Assembly: GCA_029005175.1 (NCBI GenBank)
Contig: JAQXFQ010000032.1
Coordinates: forward strand, 1-35,107
Reading direction: 5' to 3'
Origin: Bacillota bacterium
GTDB taxonomy: Bacteria > Bacillota > Clostridia > Oscillospirales > Acutalibacteraceae
Length of the DNA: 35,107 nt
Each line of letters opens with the position of its first letter. Positions within the stretch are counted from its first letter, which is position 1. The notes beneath the pieces are model-generated. The model saw only the letters and a program-made list of their open reading frames with translations. It had not been told where the DNA came from and searched no databases. Position numbers and translations under genes: made by a program. This document shows positions 16,125 through 25,392 of the stretch, one piece after another.

Positions 16125-16775
16125 TCACAACACTATTTTTAATATATCTTCGGGAGCTTCAACAATATATTCCGCACCCGCCTCGGCAAGCTCTTCTTTA
16201 GTGCCGAAGCCATAAGCCACACCAATTGAATGTACACCCGCGCTGATAGCGCCTTTGATGTCGTAAAACCTGTCACCTACCATTACAACTTCATTTTTAT
16301 CTGTAAAGCCTATTTGCTTTAATGCTGCGTTGATAAGTTCAACCTTATCGCTCCTGCTTCCGTCAAGCTCTGCACCGCAAATTGTATCGAAATACTTGCT
16401 AAGTTCGAAGTGATTCAGTATTTTTTCCGCCATAACCTGCGGCTTAGAGGTTGCCACACCTACTTTCAGGTTATTTGCCTTCAGCAATTTCAGGGTATTT
16501 TCCATACCTTCGTACATTCGGCATTTGTATATCCCTCCGCCGTTATAATGCTCACGGTAGATTCTTACTGCTTCTTTAACCTGGACCTCGTCAAGTCCGT
16601 AAAAATCGCGGTAGCTTATGTACAGCGACGGACCCATTACCTTGCGAAGCTCACTGTTGTCCTTTACAAATATACCGAATTTCTCAAGCCCCATTTTGTA
16701 ACATTCCATAATGCCTTCGGAAGTATCAAAGAGTGTTCCGTCCAAATCCATCAAAACACATTTAAAATTGCTCAT
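16125..16775 (-). CDS. HAD-family phosphatase (phosphoglycolate phosphatase/PpaX-like)
   Basis: This 216-residue HAD hydrolase has all four motifs: MDLDGTLFDT (nucleophile Asp near residue 10), VATSKP (Thr/Ser motif II near 108), the motif III Lys region near SDKVELI, and VMVGDRFYDIKGA (motif IV near 165). A helical cap lies between motifs I and II, as in the Gph/PpaX group. It is cytosolic. Its ATG follows the TAA of the thioesterase gene with no gap, and GAGGTGGGG serves as its ribosome site, so it is the last gene of the long operon. The substrate is uncertain; phosphoglycolate or pyrophosphate are family possibilities. Confidence 0.88.
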   Translation of the reverse strand: MSNFKCVLMDLDGTLFDTSEGIMECYKMGLEKFGIFVKDNSELRKVMGPSLYISYRDFYGLDEVQVKEAVRIYREHYNGGGIYKCRMYEGMENTLKLLKANNLKVGVATSKPQVMAEKILNHFELSKYFDTICGAELDGSRSDKVELINAALKQIGFTDKNEVVMVGDRFYDIKGAISAGVHSIGVAYGFGTKEELAEAGAEYIVEAPEDILKIVL

Positions 16776-17165
16776 TTAAACCCCACCTCGAATTCTTGCT
16801 TTTTCGTTAAATTTATCAATAGACACGGCTACACGCTGATGTGTTGCCTCGCCGATTATTCCCATATTATCACGCGCCGTTATTTCAAAATAAAACTGCC
16901 CCTCGGAATGCTCCAGCAAGGTTGCCGTTGCATATACAGCAACACCCGCTATTGTTGGCGCAACGTGAGTTGTATTCATCATCACGCCCACAGTCGTTAA
17001 TCCCTCACTTAAATATCGAGCGGCCAATTGCTTCGCCGCCTTTTCCATTAAAGCTACCATCATAGCCATGGAAAACTTAATTGTATCACCGCAGCCGAGT
17101 GTGGAATCGAGCATGGCTTCGGTTACAACACATGAAACCGTGAGGGATTCCGGTTCAAATTCCAT
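16776..17165 (-). CDS. FlK-like hotdog thioesterase family protein, catalytic Thr replaced
   Basis: This 129-residue single-hotdog protein is similar to the fluoroacetyl-CoA thioesterase FlK family. The FlK triad is Thr42, Glu50 and His76. Here the spacing gives M33, E41 (FSMAMMVALME) and H67 (MMNTTH). Glu and His are kept and the Thr of the usual ATPxMV is Met. It may still hydrolyse other acyl-CoAs or act differently. The start is the ATG at 17165 (GGAGAGGGTGG upstream); the track start eight codons earlier lies inside the ribosome site. It overlaps the ribF stop by 11 nt and abuts the HAD start, so it is tightly embedded in the operon. Its link to ribF and infB is unexplained. Confidence 0.75.
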   Translation of the reverse strand: MEFEPESLTVSCVVTEAMLDSTLGCGDTIKFSMAMMVALMEKAAKQLAARYLSEGLTTVGVMMNTTHVAPTIAGVAVYATATLLEHSEGQFYFEITARDNMGIIGEATHQRVAVSIDKFNEKARIRGGV

Positions 17166-18084
17166 ATTTATTTCCACCCTCTCCAACATAATCCGCTGTC
17201 AAGCCTTTTGAATTTACACCATCCTGAAGAATTGCCTGCTTCAACTCCTCCACAGAATCGAATTTGTGTTCTCCGCGCATATATTGCACCAAGCTCACTC
17301 TTATGCGGCGGCCGTATAAATCACCGCTGAATTCGGGAATCCATGTTTCACTGAGAGGCTTATCTGAACCGACTGTAGGCTTCACGCCGATATTGGTAAC
17401 GGAATGATAACGGCGACCGTCAATTTCGGTCACAGACGCATACACACCATACATAGGGATAACAAAATTATCCGGGAAATATTGGTTGATTGTCGGAGTG
17501 CCGAGAGTCCTTCCCAAGTGACGACCGCTCACCACCTCAAAATCATAGCTGAAAAGTCTGCCGAGCATTTTTTCCACAGCCTTAATATTTCCGTTGTTCA
17601 GCTCTCTGCGAATTCGTGAAGAAGAAATGATTTCACCGTCAAATTCAACAGGCGATATTACTTTACACTCGACGCCATATTCTTCGCAAAGCGAGCGCAG
17701 CTTATCTGTATCACCCGCAGCGTATTTGCCGAAATGGTAATTTTCACCGCACGCAATCAATTTGGCGTCAAGCTTTTTTATAAGTATCTCTTTGAAAAAT
17801 TCTTCAGGCGAATACTCGCTTATTGATGAAAATTTCGGAATAATCAGGCTGTCTGCACCCATGTCGGAAAATATTTTGCATTTATCATCAAACGTAATGA
17901 TGTGCCTGCTGTCCCTTTTGTAGGGAATATCATCTGAAAATGAGAAAATCACACTGTAAAGCAAATCAGATTTACCCGTAATTACATTCTTAATCACCTG
18001 CTGATGCCCAAGATGTACCCCATCGAAACAGCCAAGCGCAACCGCCGTATTCTTTAATTTAGGTATTTTTTCATAAATAATCAT
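17155..18084 (-). CDS. ribF: Bifunctional riboflavin kinase/FAD synthetase
   Basis: RibF converts riboflavin to FMN and then FAD. The N-terminal adenylyltransferase domain shows GCFDGVHLGHQ (near residue 18) and ISSSRIR; the C-terminal kinase domain shows GRHLGRTLGTPTIN and the TNIGVKPTVG metal and flavin site. The length (309) is normal. AAGGA precedes two possible starts; the ATG at 18084 (11 nt spacing) is chosen, and the TTG at 18090 (5 nt) is possible. It follows truB by about 35 nt, the usual Firmicutes truB-ribF order, and overlaps the thioesterase gene. No FMN riboswitch is seen. Confidence 0.95.
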   Translation of the reverse strand: MIIYEKIPKLKNTAVALGCFDGVHLGHQQVIKNVITGKSDLLYSVIFSFSDDIPYKRDSRHIITFDDKCKIFSDMGADSLIIPKFSSISEYSPEEFFKEILIKKLDAKLIACGENYHFGKYAAGDTDKLRSLCEEYGVECKVISPVEFDGEIISSSRIRRELNNGNIKAVEKMLGRLFSYDFEVVSGRHLGRTLGTPTINQYFPDNFVIPMYGVYASVTEIDGRRYHSVTNIGVKPTVGSDKPLSETWIPEFSGDLYGRRIRVSLVQYMRGEHKFDSVEELKQAILQDGVNSKGLTADYVGEGGNKYGI

Positions 18085-18119
18085 CTGCAATCAAATCCTT
18101 AATTACGCCCGCCTGACGT

Positions 18120-19070
18120 TTAGAATCTTTTAAACACCTTCAATTCATCTCCGTCTTTAACGCCCAAACCGAGAAATTTTTGAGAACGGGTATACACTCT
18201 GTAAAGTGATCTGTCTTTATATATATCCGCGTTCAACCGTTCTGCTTGTTTTACCCCGTCAATCACTGGAGGATGCAGTCTTTCCAATGCCAGTGCCGCG
18301 CCGTTATTAAAACGCACGGTCTGATTGTCGGAAATGTACAGCGCTGGATGGCACTCAAATATGGTGTCAATCGGTAATATTTGCTGCTCAAGCAAGCCTT
18401 CGTCTTTATAGCTTTGCGCCTGCTGCATTGTAATGCATTTGTCAATTGTCATGCCCGACGCCATAGTGCGGCGAAGTGAAGTCAGCACGGCGCCGCATCC
18501 GAGAGCGTTTCCTATATCGTCAATCAAGGTGCGGACATACGTTCCTTTAGAGCATGAAACCGTCATTATTCCCGTTCCGCTCGCTCTATCATATTCATCC
18601 AGAGTAAGGCTGTAAATTGTGACCGGTCTCGCCTCTCGCTCAACCTCAATTCCCTGACGTGCCAGATCGTAAAGTTTCTTGCCGTTGATCGACACAGCTG
18701 AATACATTGGCGGCACCTGCATTATATCGCCTTTGAATTTCTCCATGGTTTCCAGCAGCAAGGCTTCTTCAACATCAGCCGCGCATTTCGACAAAACCTC
18801 GCCTGTAATATCCAGTGTATCAGTGCGAAGTCCAAGTCTGAACCCCGCGACATACGTTTTATCATGTGACGGAATCAAATCCAGCGCGCGTGTAGCAGAA
18901 CCAATCAGTATTGGCAGCACCCCCGTCGCCATCGGGTCGAGCGTTCCGGAGTGACCGATTTTTTTGGTATGAAGCATTCCGCGCATTACGGCGCAAACGT
19001 CAAATGACGTAAAGTCAGTCGGCTTGTCAATCAACAGTAAGCCGTTTACAGGGTTGTTTTGCCAACTCAT
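18120..19070 (-). CDS. truB: tRNA pseudouridine(55) synthase
   Basis: TruB makes pseudouridine-55 in the T loop of nearly all tRNAs. The 316-residue protein has the catalytic HSGTLDPMATGVLPI (Asp45), KTYVAGFRLG, and MYSAVSINGKKLYDLAR, with CSKGTYVRTLIDDIG later. A C-terminal PUA-like extension ends in KFLGLGVKDGDELKVFKRF. The ATG follows GGGGCGGT. It lies 19 nt after the nrnA-like gene and before ribF in the standard operon. The tRNA-like element at 11565-11642 has lost the U55 this enzyme modifies. Confidence 0.96.
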   Translation of the reverse strand: MSWQNNPVNGLLLIDKPTDFTSFDVCAVMRGMLHTKKIGHSGTLDPMATGVLPILIGSATRALDLIPSHDKTYVAGFRLGLRTDTLDITGEVLSKCAADVEEALLLETMEKFKGDIMQVPPMYSAVSINGKKLYDLARQGIEVEREARPVTIYSLTLDEYDRASGTGIMTVSCSKGTYVRTLIDDIGNALGCGAVLTSLRRTMASGMTIDKCITMQQAQSYKDEGLLEQQILPIDTIFECHPALYISDNQTVRFNNGAALALERLHPPVIDGVKQAERLNADIYKDRSLYRVYTRSQKFLGLGVKDGDELKVFKRF

Positions 19071-19089
19071 AAAAAACTACCGCCCCTAA

Positions 19090-20118
19090 TTAATTTTTAT
19101 CTGTGTGATTTCCGAGCATTTCAGTTACAGCCTCGACAAGCTGGGCTTTGGCGTCGTCATAATCTGTTGCCAGCTTACAGCCGGCTGCTGCCTTGTGTCC
19201 GCCGCCGCCGAATCTTGCACACAAATCCGCCGCATTTATTTTATCTGTGGAACGCACTGAAATTTTCCATGCCTCACCGTCCTGCTTCATGGTAATACCA
19301 CATTCCACCCCGCTTATACTTCTCGGAATGGAAGCCACTCCATCCATATCCTCGGGCATAGCTTTGGATTCCGTCATCATTTGGCTTGTGATTGTGATTA
19401 CAGCGCATTTACCGCCGCAATAATAATCTAAAGTGGAAAGCGCCATATTTTTTAGAGCAAGCTTTGAAGGGGTTTCCTCGTCAATCAGTTTGAAATTTAT
19501 TCCCGCACAATCTATTCCGAGCTGCATTAGCTGAATTGCAATCAAATGCGTCCGTATTGTGACATTGCTGTATTTAAAACAACCGGTATCAGTGGAAATT
19601 GCGGCGAAAAGGCATTCTGACATTGACTTATCAAGCTTCACGCCCATAGCTTTAAGCAAAATCCAAATCACTTCACCTGTTGCCGACGCTGTATCGTCAA
19701 CAAACTTTACGCCTGCATTCACAGAATTCATACGGTGGTGATCTATGCACACGTCGAGCTTATCGCCATATTCCGCTTCAAGTGCGCCCATCAGGTGCGG
19801 CGCAGCAATATCCACAGATACAAAATGCTGCGGTACAATGTTATGCTCATTCAGGTTGTCAAACATAAACGAATATTTTTGCGGAATTTCATCAGCACAT
19901 TTCACATTAGCGCGCTTACCGAGAGAACGAAGTCCCCGACAGAGTGCAGAGGCAGAGCCCAGCGTATCACCATCAGGCGATTTATGGCAAATTATAACAA
20001 TATCATTCATTTCACGCAATGCGTTTGCTGTTTTAATAATGCCGTCGCGATAGCTTTTATCATCAATTCCACATATTTCCAACGCGTTTTCAGCGTTTTT
20101 CTTTACTGCAGAAAGCAT
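19090..20118 (-). CDS. DHH/DHHA1 phosphoesterase, NrnA-like (nanoRNase/pAp phosphatase)
   Basis: NrnA-type enzymes degrade short oligoribonucleotides and dephosphorylate pAp. The 342-residue protein has HKSPDGDTLGSASALC (metal ligands D49, D51), SVDIAAPHLMG, the DHH motif CIDHHRMNSVNAG, and a DHHA1 domain with RFGGGGHKAAAGC. The ORF track starts 18 codons too early; the ATG at 20118 follows GGTTGAGG. The infB-rbfA-nrnA-truB-ribF order is classical. About 100 nt with a strong hairpin separate it from rbfA, more than elsewhere in the operon. Confidence 0.92.
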   Translation of the reverse strand: MLSAVKKNAENALEICGIDDKSYRDGIIKTANALREMNDIVIICHKSPDGDTLGSASALCRGLRSLGKRANVKCADEIPQKYSFMFDNLNEHNIVPQHFVSVDIAAPHLMGALEAEYGDKLDVCIDHHRMNSVNAGVKFVDDTASATGEVIWILLKAMGVKLDKSMSECLFAAISTDTGCFKYSNVTIRTHLIAIQLMQLGIDCAGINFKLIDEETPSKLALKNMALSTLDYYCGGKCAVITITSQMMTESKAMPEDMDGVASIPRSISGVECGITMKQDGEAWKISVRSTDKINAADLCARFGGGGHKAAAGCKLATDYDDAKAQLVEAVTEMLGNHTDKN

Positions 20119-20154
20119 AAACCTCAACCCCTTAATAAATTTCAATTTATAGCA

Positions 20155-20191
20155 CTTTGGACTTTTCAGCATTACGCCAAAAAGTCCAAAG
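20155..20191 (-). repeat. Intercistronic hairpin between rbfA and the nrnA-like gene
   Basis: CTTTGGACTTTT (20155-20166) and AAAAGTCCAAAG (20180-20191) form a perfect 12-bp stem with a 13-nt loop. No U-run follows on the minus strand, so it is not a standard terminator; an mRNA-stability or processing role is possible. A separate palindrome (20193-20208) adjoins it. Confidence 0.75.
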
Positions 20192-20220
20192 CTGACATTT
20201 GATTGTCAATAACGATGCAA

Positions 20221-20601
20221 TCACTCGGATATTTCCGTATCCTCATCGGATTTATCTTCTTCAATATTTAACCCTTTGAGAATTTTATTGATTTCCGCGC
20301 TGTATGCAATTGAATTATCAGCGACAAAGCGCAGCTCAGGCACATGACGAAGCTTAAGAGCCGCACCAAGCTCGTGTCGGATATATCCTTGTGCTGATTT
20401 AAGTCCTTTGACCGACTCCTTAGTTTTTTCCTCGCCCTCAATTGTGCTGACGTGAACAGTCGCGTATGACAAATCATTTGTCACATCAACGCGTAGCACA
20501 GTAATCATACTGCTGATTCTCGGGTCTTTCAGAGTTCTGAATATCGCAGACAGCTCGCGCTTAATATCCTCGCTTATTCTGTTAATTCTGTGTCCTGCCA
20601 T
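20221..20601 (-). CDS. rbfA: 30S ribosome-binding factor A
   Basis: RbfA is a KH-like protein that helps late maturation of the 30S subunit at the 5' end of 16S rRNA. The 126-residue protein has RINRISEDIKRELSAIFR, the DPRI/TVLRVDVTNDLSYATVHVS core and RHELGAALKLRHVPELRFVADNSI, all diagnostic. A short acidic tail ends it. The ATG follows AAAGGGA, 24 nt after infB. It has the normal position in the operon. Confidence 0.96.
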   Translation of the reverse strand: MAGHRINRISEDIKRELSAIFRTLKDPRISSMITVLRVDVTNDLSYATVHVSTIEGEEKTKESVKGLKSAQGYIRHELGAALKLRHVPELRFVADNSIAYSAEINKILKGLNIEEDKSDEDTEISE

Positions 20602-20625
20602 ATATCAAAATTCCCTTTCGCTAAA

Positions 20626-23511
20626 TTAATCTCTATATTCTTCAACAACGAAGGCTTCGAGAATATCGCCTTCCTTGATGTCGTTGTAACGCTCAAGTGT
20701 TATACCGCACTCGTAACCCTCGGCAACTTCCTTCTGGTCGTCCTTGAAGCGTTTGAGTGATGCGAGCTTATCCTCAGCCAAAACTATACCGTCACGCACT
20801 ACGCGGATTTCAGCGTTGCGCTGAATCTTGCCGCTTGTAACGTAGCAGCCCGCAACAATACCGACATTGGTAATTTTGTAAACCATTCTGATTTCAGCCT
20901 TACCGAGTTCGACAATGCGCTTTTTAGGAGCGAGCATGCCTTTCATTGCATCCTGGATTTCCTCTATGCAATCGTAGATTATGCGGTAAAGTCTCATGTC
21001 AACACCCTGACGCTTTGCGTATTCCTCAGCAACGGGATCGGGTCGCACGTTAAATCCGACAATAATTGCCTGAGAGGCGTCGGCGAGCATTACATCAGAT
21101 TCGCTGATTGCACCAACTGCGCCATGGATTACATTCACGCGGACTTCTTCGTTGCTCAGCTTGACAAGCGACTGTCTGACAGCTTCAACAGAACCCTGAA
21201 CATCCGCCTTGATTATGATCTTGAGTTCCTTCATATCTCCGTCCTGCATCTGGCTGAAAAGATTGTCAAGTGTGACCTGTGTGCGCTGCTTGAATATCTC
21301 ATCCTTGATTTTCTGCTTTCGCTGCTCGACAAGCTCTCTCGCAAGACGCTCGTCAGATACTGAGTCGAACAAATCACCGCCTGTCGGTGCTTCATCAAGA
21401 CCTGTGATTTCAACAGGAATAGACGGACCTGCTTCTTCAACGCGCTCACCCTTGTCATTGAGCATTGCTCTGACACGACCGACAGATGTACCTGCGACAA
21501 TAATATCACCCACATGGAGAGTACCATTCTGAACCAGCACAGTCGCCACAGGACCTCTTCCCTTGTCTAGACGAGCCTCAATGACAGTACCCTTTGCGGA
21601 ACGGTCGGGATTCGCCTTAAGCTCCATAACATCCGCTACAAGTATTATGCTCTCGAGAAGGTCATCCAATCCCTCACGGGTTTTGGCAGATACAGGAACA
21701 CATATAACGTCACCGCCCCATTCTTCCGGAACAAGCTCATACTCTGTGAGCTGCTGCTTGATTGCGTCGGGGTTTGCGCCGACCTTATCCATCTTATTGA
21801 TTGCAACAATAATCTGAACATTTGCAGCTTTAGCGTGATTGATAGCTTCAACTGTCTGCGGCATGATACCGTCATCCGCCGCCACTACCAATATCGCAAT
21901 ATCTGTAACCTGCGCACCGCGGGCACGCATTGTGGTAAATGCCTCGTGACCGGGTGTATCGAGGAATGTAATTTCTCTGTCAGCCACAGGAACTCTGTAT
22001 GCGCCGATATGCTGAGTAATGCCGCCGGCTTCGGTGTCAGTGACATGTGCTGTGCGAATTGCGTCAAGAAGTGAGGTCTTACCATGGTCAACGTGACCCA
22101 TAACAACGACGACAGGACTTCTGGGAACGAGGTTCTCATCGGTATCCTGGCTGTCATCTATAATTCGCTCTTCAATTGTTACAACAACTTCCTTCTCAAC
22201 CTTAGCATGGCATTCTTCTGCCACTAAATACGCTGTGTCGAAGTCGATTACATCGTTTATTGTAACCATTGTGCCCATCAGCATGAGCTTTTTAATAACC
22301 TCGGAAGCTGTGACCTTCAGACGGCGCGCAAGCTCACCGACTGTGATTTCATCAGGAACAGTAATTGTGATAGGCTTGCTCTTGCGCTCCTTTTCAATGC
22401 GGCGCATGCGCTCGGCTTCGGTTTCCTTTTTGCCTGTTTTTTTCTTGCGGTAATCCTGAGACTTCTGGTGAAGCTTCTGCTTGCCCACCATATTCTCGTT
22501 GCGGCGGCCGACCTCTTTTTCAAACGCCATATCGTCATAACGGGTGTTATACTTATCGGCATTAAGCTCGGTGGTGCGTGTGTCAACTATTCGAGTTGTA
22601 GGCGGTTCAACGCGTCTGGGCTGCTGAGCAGGATTTTTCTGCTTCTGCGGCTGCTGGAATTTAGGATCGATCGGCTTATTGGTAGCTGCCTTGACAGGAG
22701 CCTTTGCCGCGGGCTTCTGAGCCTGCTGAGGCTTGCTCTGCTGTGCGGCAGGCTTCTGAGCCGACTGAGCCGCTGCATTGCCCTGATTCTGTCTGGACTG
22801 CTGCTTGCTGTCACGTTTCTGCTGATTATCCTGCACAGACTGCTGATTTCGGCGGTCACGATTGTCCTTTCCGCTGTCTCTGTTATCCTTTTTGCGTTCA
22901 TTCTGCTGCTTGCGCGGCTGTGGCTTTATCTGAATCTGACCTATAACTGCGGCACGCTGACCCACAGGAGCAGACGCAGTCTTAACCTGAACAGCAGGCT
23001 GCGCCGGCTTAGTCTCAACAGATTTCACCTCGGAAATCGGCTTTGCATTATCAACTTTAGGTTCATTGGCATTATCAGCTTTAACCTCAGTTTTGACCTC
23101 GACTTTAACCTCAGCTTTAACCTCGGATTTAACTTCAGTCTTTGCGGGTGAAGCGGTCTCGGATTTTTCCTTTTTTGGTTCTTTATCTTTAGGCTTGGCA
23201 GTTTCTTTCTTTTCCTCAGACTTGACTGCAGCCTTTTCTTCCTTTTCCGGCTTCGGTGCTTCAACCGTCCCGGAGTTGCTGTTTACGGTTTCCATACGCT
23301 TTGCCTGAGCGAGAAACTCATCGAAATTCTCAACTGAATGTTCCTTGGTAATTATTTCATAAGCCATATCAAGCTCGTCGCCCTCAAGCGTAGTGGTGGT
23401 TGTGTATTTCTTTTCGGGATTTCCGCTTTTTTTGAGAAGCTCTACAAGCTCCTTACCCGTCATTCCCATATCCTTTGCAAGCTGGCTTACTTTATATTTT
23501 ACTTTAATCAA
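20626..23511 (-). CDS. infB: Translation initiation factor IF-2
   Basis: IF-2 is the GTPase that brings initiator fMet-tRNA to the 30S subunit. The 961-residue protein has an N-terminal IF2N domain, a charged Lys/Glu/Gln-rich linker (about 90-330), a second IF2N region, and then the G domain: [20 protein letters not shown] and SAK, followed by the beta-barrel and C-terminal domains. The start is a TTG at 23511 behind GGGGAGG at 8 nt spacing, and that site lies in the last codons of ylxQ, so the two are probably coupled. The linker contains five 12-nt tandem repeats. All G motifs are intact. Confidence 0.98.
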   Translation of the reverse strand: MIKVKYKVSQLAKDMGMTGKELVELLKKSGNPEKKYTTTTTLEGDELDMAYEIITKEHSVENFDEFLAQAKRMETVNSNSGTVEAPKPEKEEKAAVKSEEKKETAKPKDKEPKKEKSETASPAKTEVKSEVKAEVKVEVKTEVKADNANEPKVDNAKPISEVKSVETKPAQPAVQVKTASAPVGQRAAVIGQIQIKPQPRKQQNERKKDNRDSGKDNRDRRNQQSVQDNQQKRDSKQQSRQNQGNAAAQSAQKPAAQQSKPQQAQKPAAKAPVKAATNKPIDPKFQQPQKQKNPAQQPRRVEPPTTRIVDTRTTELNADKYNTRYDDMAFEKEVGRRNENMVGKQKLHQKSQDYRKKKTGKKETEAERMRRIEKERKSKPITITVPDEITVGELARRLKVTASEVIKKLMLMGTMVTINDVIDFDTAYLVAEECHAKVEKEVVVTIEERIIDDSQDTDENLVPRSPVVVVMGHVDHGKTSLLDAIRTAHVTDTEAGGITQHIGAYRVPVADREITFLDTPGHEAFTTMRARGAQVTDIAILVVAADDGIMPQTVEAINHAKAANVQIIVAINKMDKVGANPDAIKQQLTEYELVPEEWGGDVICVPVSAKTREGLDDLLESIILVADVMELKANPDRSAKGTVIEARLDKGRGPVATVLVQNGTLHVGDIIVAGTSVGRVRAMLNDKGERVEEAGPSIPVEITGLDEAPTGGDLFDSVSDERLARELVEQRKQKIKDEIFKQRTQVTLDNLFSQMQDGDMKELKIIIKADVQGSVEAVRQSLVKLSNEEVRVNVIHGAVGAISESDVMLADASQAIIVGFNVRPDPVAEEYAKRQGVDMRLYRIIYDCIEEIQDAMKGMLAPKKRIVELGKAEIRMVYKITNVGIVAGCYVTSGKIQRNAEIRVVRDGIVLAEDKLASLKRFKDDQKEVAEGYECGITLERYNDIKEGDILEAFVVEEYRD
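23079..23138 (-). repeat. 12-nt tandem repeat in the infB linker
   Basis: Five imperfect 12-nt units (plus-strand form CTTTAACCTCAG) encode KxEV four-residue repeats ([20 protein letters not shown]) near residues 125-144 of IF-2. It is in frame, so copy-number change would only alter linker length. Confidence 0.8.
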
Positions 23512-23514
23512 TAG

Positions 23515-23847
23515 TTATTCCTCCCCGTCATTTGCTTCCGTCAAAAGCTTTGCCTTTTGAGCGAATCCTTTATCATTTATAGAAATAATTCTGACATTTT
23601 TGCCTATCGCTCTTCCGATTTCATCCTGTGTACAGGATATAGTCAGAATGCTGACTTTATTATTGATTTTATAATTCAGCTCCTTTAAGGTCTTTGGCGA
23701 AATATCCGCTGTTATCAATATCAAGCAGCTTTCGCCTGTTTTTGCGCTGTCTGTCACCGCATCAAACCCAAGTGACAGCTTTCCCGCCCTTCTCATAAGT
23801 CCGAGCAGGGAAAGCAGGGAATGCATATAATGCAGATTTTCATTCAT
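23515..23847 (-). CDS. L7Ae/L30e-family RNA-binding protein YlxQ
   Basis: This 110-residue protein belongs to the L7Ae/L30e family that binds kink-turn RNA. Visible features are LGLMRRAGKLSLGFDAV, a CLILITADISPKTLKEL core and IGRAIGKNVRIISINDKGFA. It is the ylxQ (rplGA) gene of the nusA operon; its role in bacteria is not well defined. The start is the ATG at 23847 (GAGGGGG 10 nt upstream). The track's TTG at 23856 sits too close to that site. It overlaps rnpM by 8 nt and ends 3 nt before infB. Confidence 0.88.
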   Translation of the reverse strand: MNENLHYMHSLLSLLGLMRRAGKLSLGFDAVTDSAKTGESCLILITADISPKTLKELNYKINNKVSILTISCTQDEIGRAIGKNVRIISINDKGFAQKAKLLTEANDGEE

Positions 23848-24115
23848 CTGCGGCAATCCCCCTCATCAGTTCATCATATACTTCGTCCGGAATCTGCATG
23901 GAAAAGGATTTCTCCAGCCGCCTGCCCTTTCTGGCCTTTTTCATACATTCTGTATCGTGGCATATATATGCCCCTCTACCGTTCTTTTTACCCGTAAGGT
24001 CAATGCACAAACTTCCGTCCGGCTCCCGAACAACGCGCACAAGCTCCTTTTTCGGCTTTGTTTCTCCGCAGCCTATACACGTTCTCATCGGAATTTTCTT
24101 CTGCTTCTGCTGCAC
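23840..24115 (-). CDS. rnpM: YlxR/RnpM family RNA-binding protein
   Basis: YlxR is a small basic protein, recently named RnpM in Bacillus subtilis as an RNase P modulator. The 91-residue protein shows PMRTCIGCGETKPKKELVRVVR, GKKNGRGAYIC and a basic KKARKGRRLEKSF segment, matching the family. The GTG at 24115 follows GAGGAGG at 8 nt spacing. It lies 34 nt after nusA and overlaps ylxQ. The operon position supports the assignment. Confidence 0.93.
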   Translation of the reverse strand: MQQKQKKIPMRTCIGCGETKPKKELVRVVREPDGSLCIDLTGKKNGRGAYICHDTECMKKARKGRRLEKSFSMQIPDEVYDELMRGIAADE

Positions 24116-24149
24116 GGCTGTTTCCTCCTCTCTTAATTAAGTCAGGGAA

Positions 24150-25376
24150 TTACTCTTCTGTCTCGGCTTCTGCCGTAGCGTCTTCTGCTTCGGATACTGC
24201 TTCTTCTGTCGATACATCCTCATTCTCAATTATATCATCCACTGCGGGTTCATCGGTTTCTGCGGCTTCAGCTTCAGACTCTGCCAACGCAGCGGCTTCG
24301 CGTTCAGCCTTTACGTCTTCCTCTGAACGAATATCTATTTTCCAATTGGTAAGTCTGGCGGCAAGCCTTGCGTTCTGTCCCTTGTTGCCGATAGCCAATG
24401 AAAGCTGGCTTGAAGGAACGGTTACGCGGCATGACTTTGCAGCTTCGTCGATAATCTCAACATTTGTTACATCCGCAGGAGAAAGTGCCTTGGCGATAAA
24501 TTCGGACAGATCATCGCTGTATTTGATAATGTCGATTTTTTCTCCGCCGAGTTCATCTACAATTTTGCTCACACGTGAGCCGCGGGGACCTATGCATGCG
24601 CCCACGGGATCAACATTTTCATCATTGCTCCACACGGCGATTTTCGTTCTGCTACCCGCTTCTCTTGATACAGCCTTGATTTCAACTGTTCCGTCGAATA
24701 TCTCGGGAACCTCTGTTTCAAACAGCCGCTTGACCATACCGGGGTGTGTTCTGGAAATCGTCGGACGCGGCTCTCTTTCTCCGCTTTTGACATCCACTAC
24801 ATAAACCTTGATAAGATCACCGACCTCAAAATGCTCGTTGCCGACCTGCTCATTATGAGAAAGCAGCACATCGTAATTGCCGATTTTCACCATCACATCG
24901 CCGTTTTCTGGATTTATGCGGTCTACTGTTGCGGTGACAAGCTCCTGATGACGGCTCTGGAATTCCTCCATGACCTGCCCCTTTTCAACATCTCTGATAC
25001 CCTGGTGTATGATGTGCTTTGCTGTCTGAGCCGCAATACGTCCGAACTGCTTGGGATCCTGCTTAATAGCTACTGTTTCGCCTATTTCAGCGCACGGGTC
25101 GTTTTTGAGCGCAACATCCAGCAAAACCTCGCGACCGCTGTCCACAACTTCTTCAACAACCTTTTTGCGGATAAATACGCTGAAGACATTGTTTTCGGGT
25201 TCTATTCTCACGGTAATATCATCATTGCCGTTGTTGCTCTTTTTGAGCGCAATTTTAATAGCTCCGGAAATTTTCTCAATCATATAATCTACAGGAATAT
25301 GCATCTCCTGTTCCAAAAGTTCGAGAGCCTGAAAAATATTCTCTCCCTCTTCTTTTTTAGCTCTGCTTCTTGCCAT
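24150..25376 (-). CDS. nusA: Transcription termination/antitermination factor NusA
   Basis: NusA binds RNA polymerase and nascent RNA and affects pausing, termination and antitermination. The 408-residue protein has the N-terminal RNAP-binding domain (about 1-130), S1 (about 135-200), KH1 with GACIGPRGSRVSKI and KH2 with LAIGNKGQNARLAARL. An acidic, Ala/Glu-rich tail of about 60 residues follows, without the C-terminal repeats of enterobacterial NusA. The ATG follows TGGAGG. Its operon leader holds an intrinsic terminator, which would suit NusA autoregulation as reported in B. subtilis. Confidence 0.98.
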   Translation of the reverse strand: MARSRAKKEEGENIFQALELLEQEMHIPVDYMIEKISGAIKIALKKSNNGNDDITVRIEPENNVFSVFIRKKVVEEVVDSGREVLLDVALKNDPCAEIGETVAIKQDPKQFGRIAAQTAKHIIHQGIRDVEKGQVMEEFQSRHQELVTATVDRINPENGDVMVKIGNYDVLLSHNEQVGNEHFEVGDLIKVYVVDVKSGEREPRPTISRTHPGMVKRLFETEVPEIFDGTVEIKAVSREAGSRTKIAVWSNDENVDPVGACIGPRGSRVSKIVDELGGEKIDIIKYSDDLSEFIAKALSPADVTNVEIIDEAAKSCRVTVPSSQLSLAIGNKGQNARLAARLTNWKIDIRSEEDVKAEREAAALAESEAEAAETDEPAVDDIIENEDVSTEEAVSEAEDATAEAETEE

Positions 25377-25392
25377 TTATATACCTCCAAAG

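Noticed and set aside
22468-23151. 227-residue plus-strand ORF opposite infB
   Set aside because: It is the antisense shadow of the low-complexity IF-2 linker, Leu/Arg/Ser-rich with no ribosome site; the minus frame is certain.
24058-24804. 248-residue Ser/Ala-rich plus-strand ORF
   Set aside because: Shadow of nusA and rnpM caused by codon bias; no independent support.
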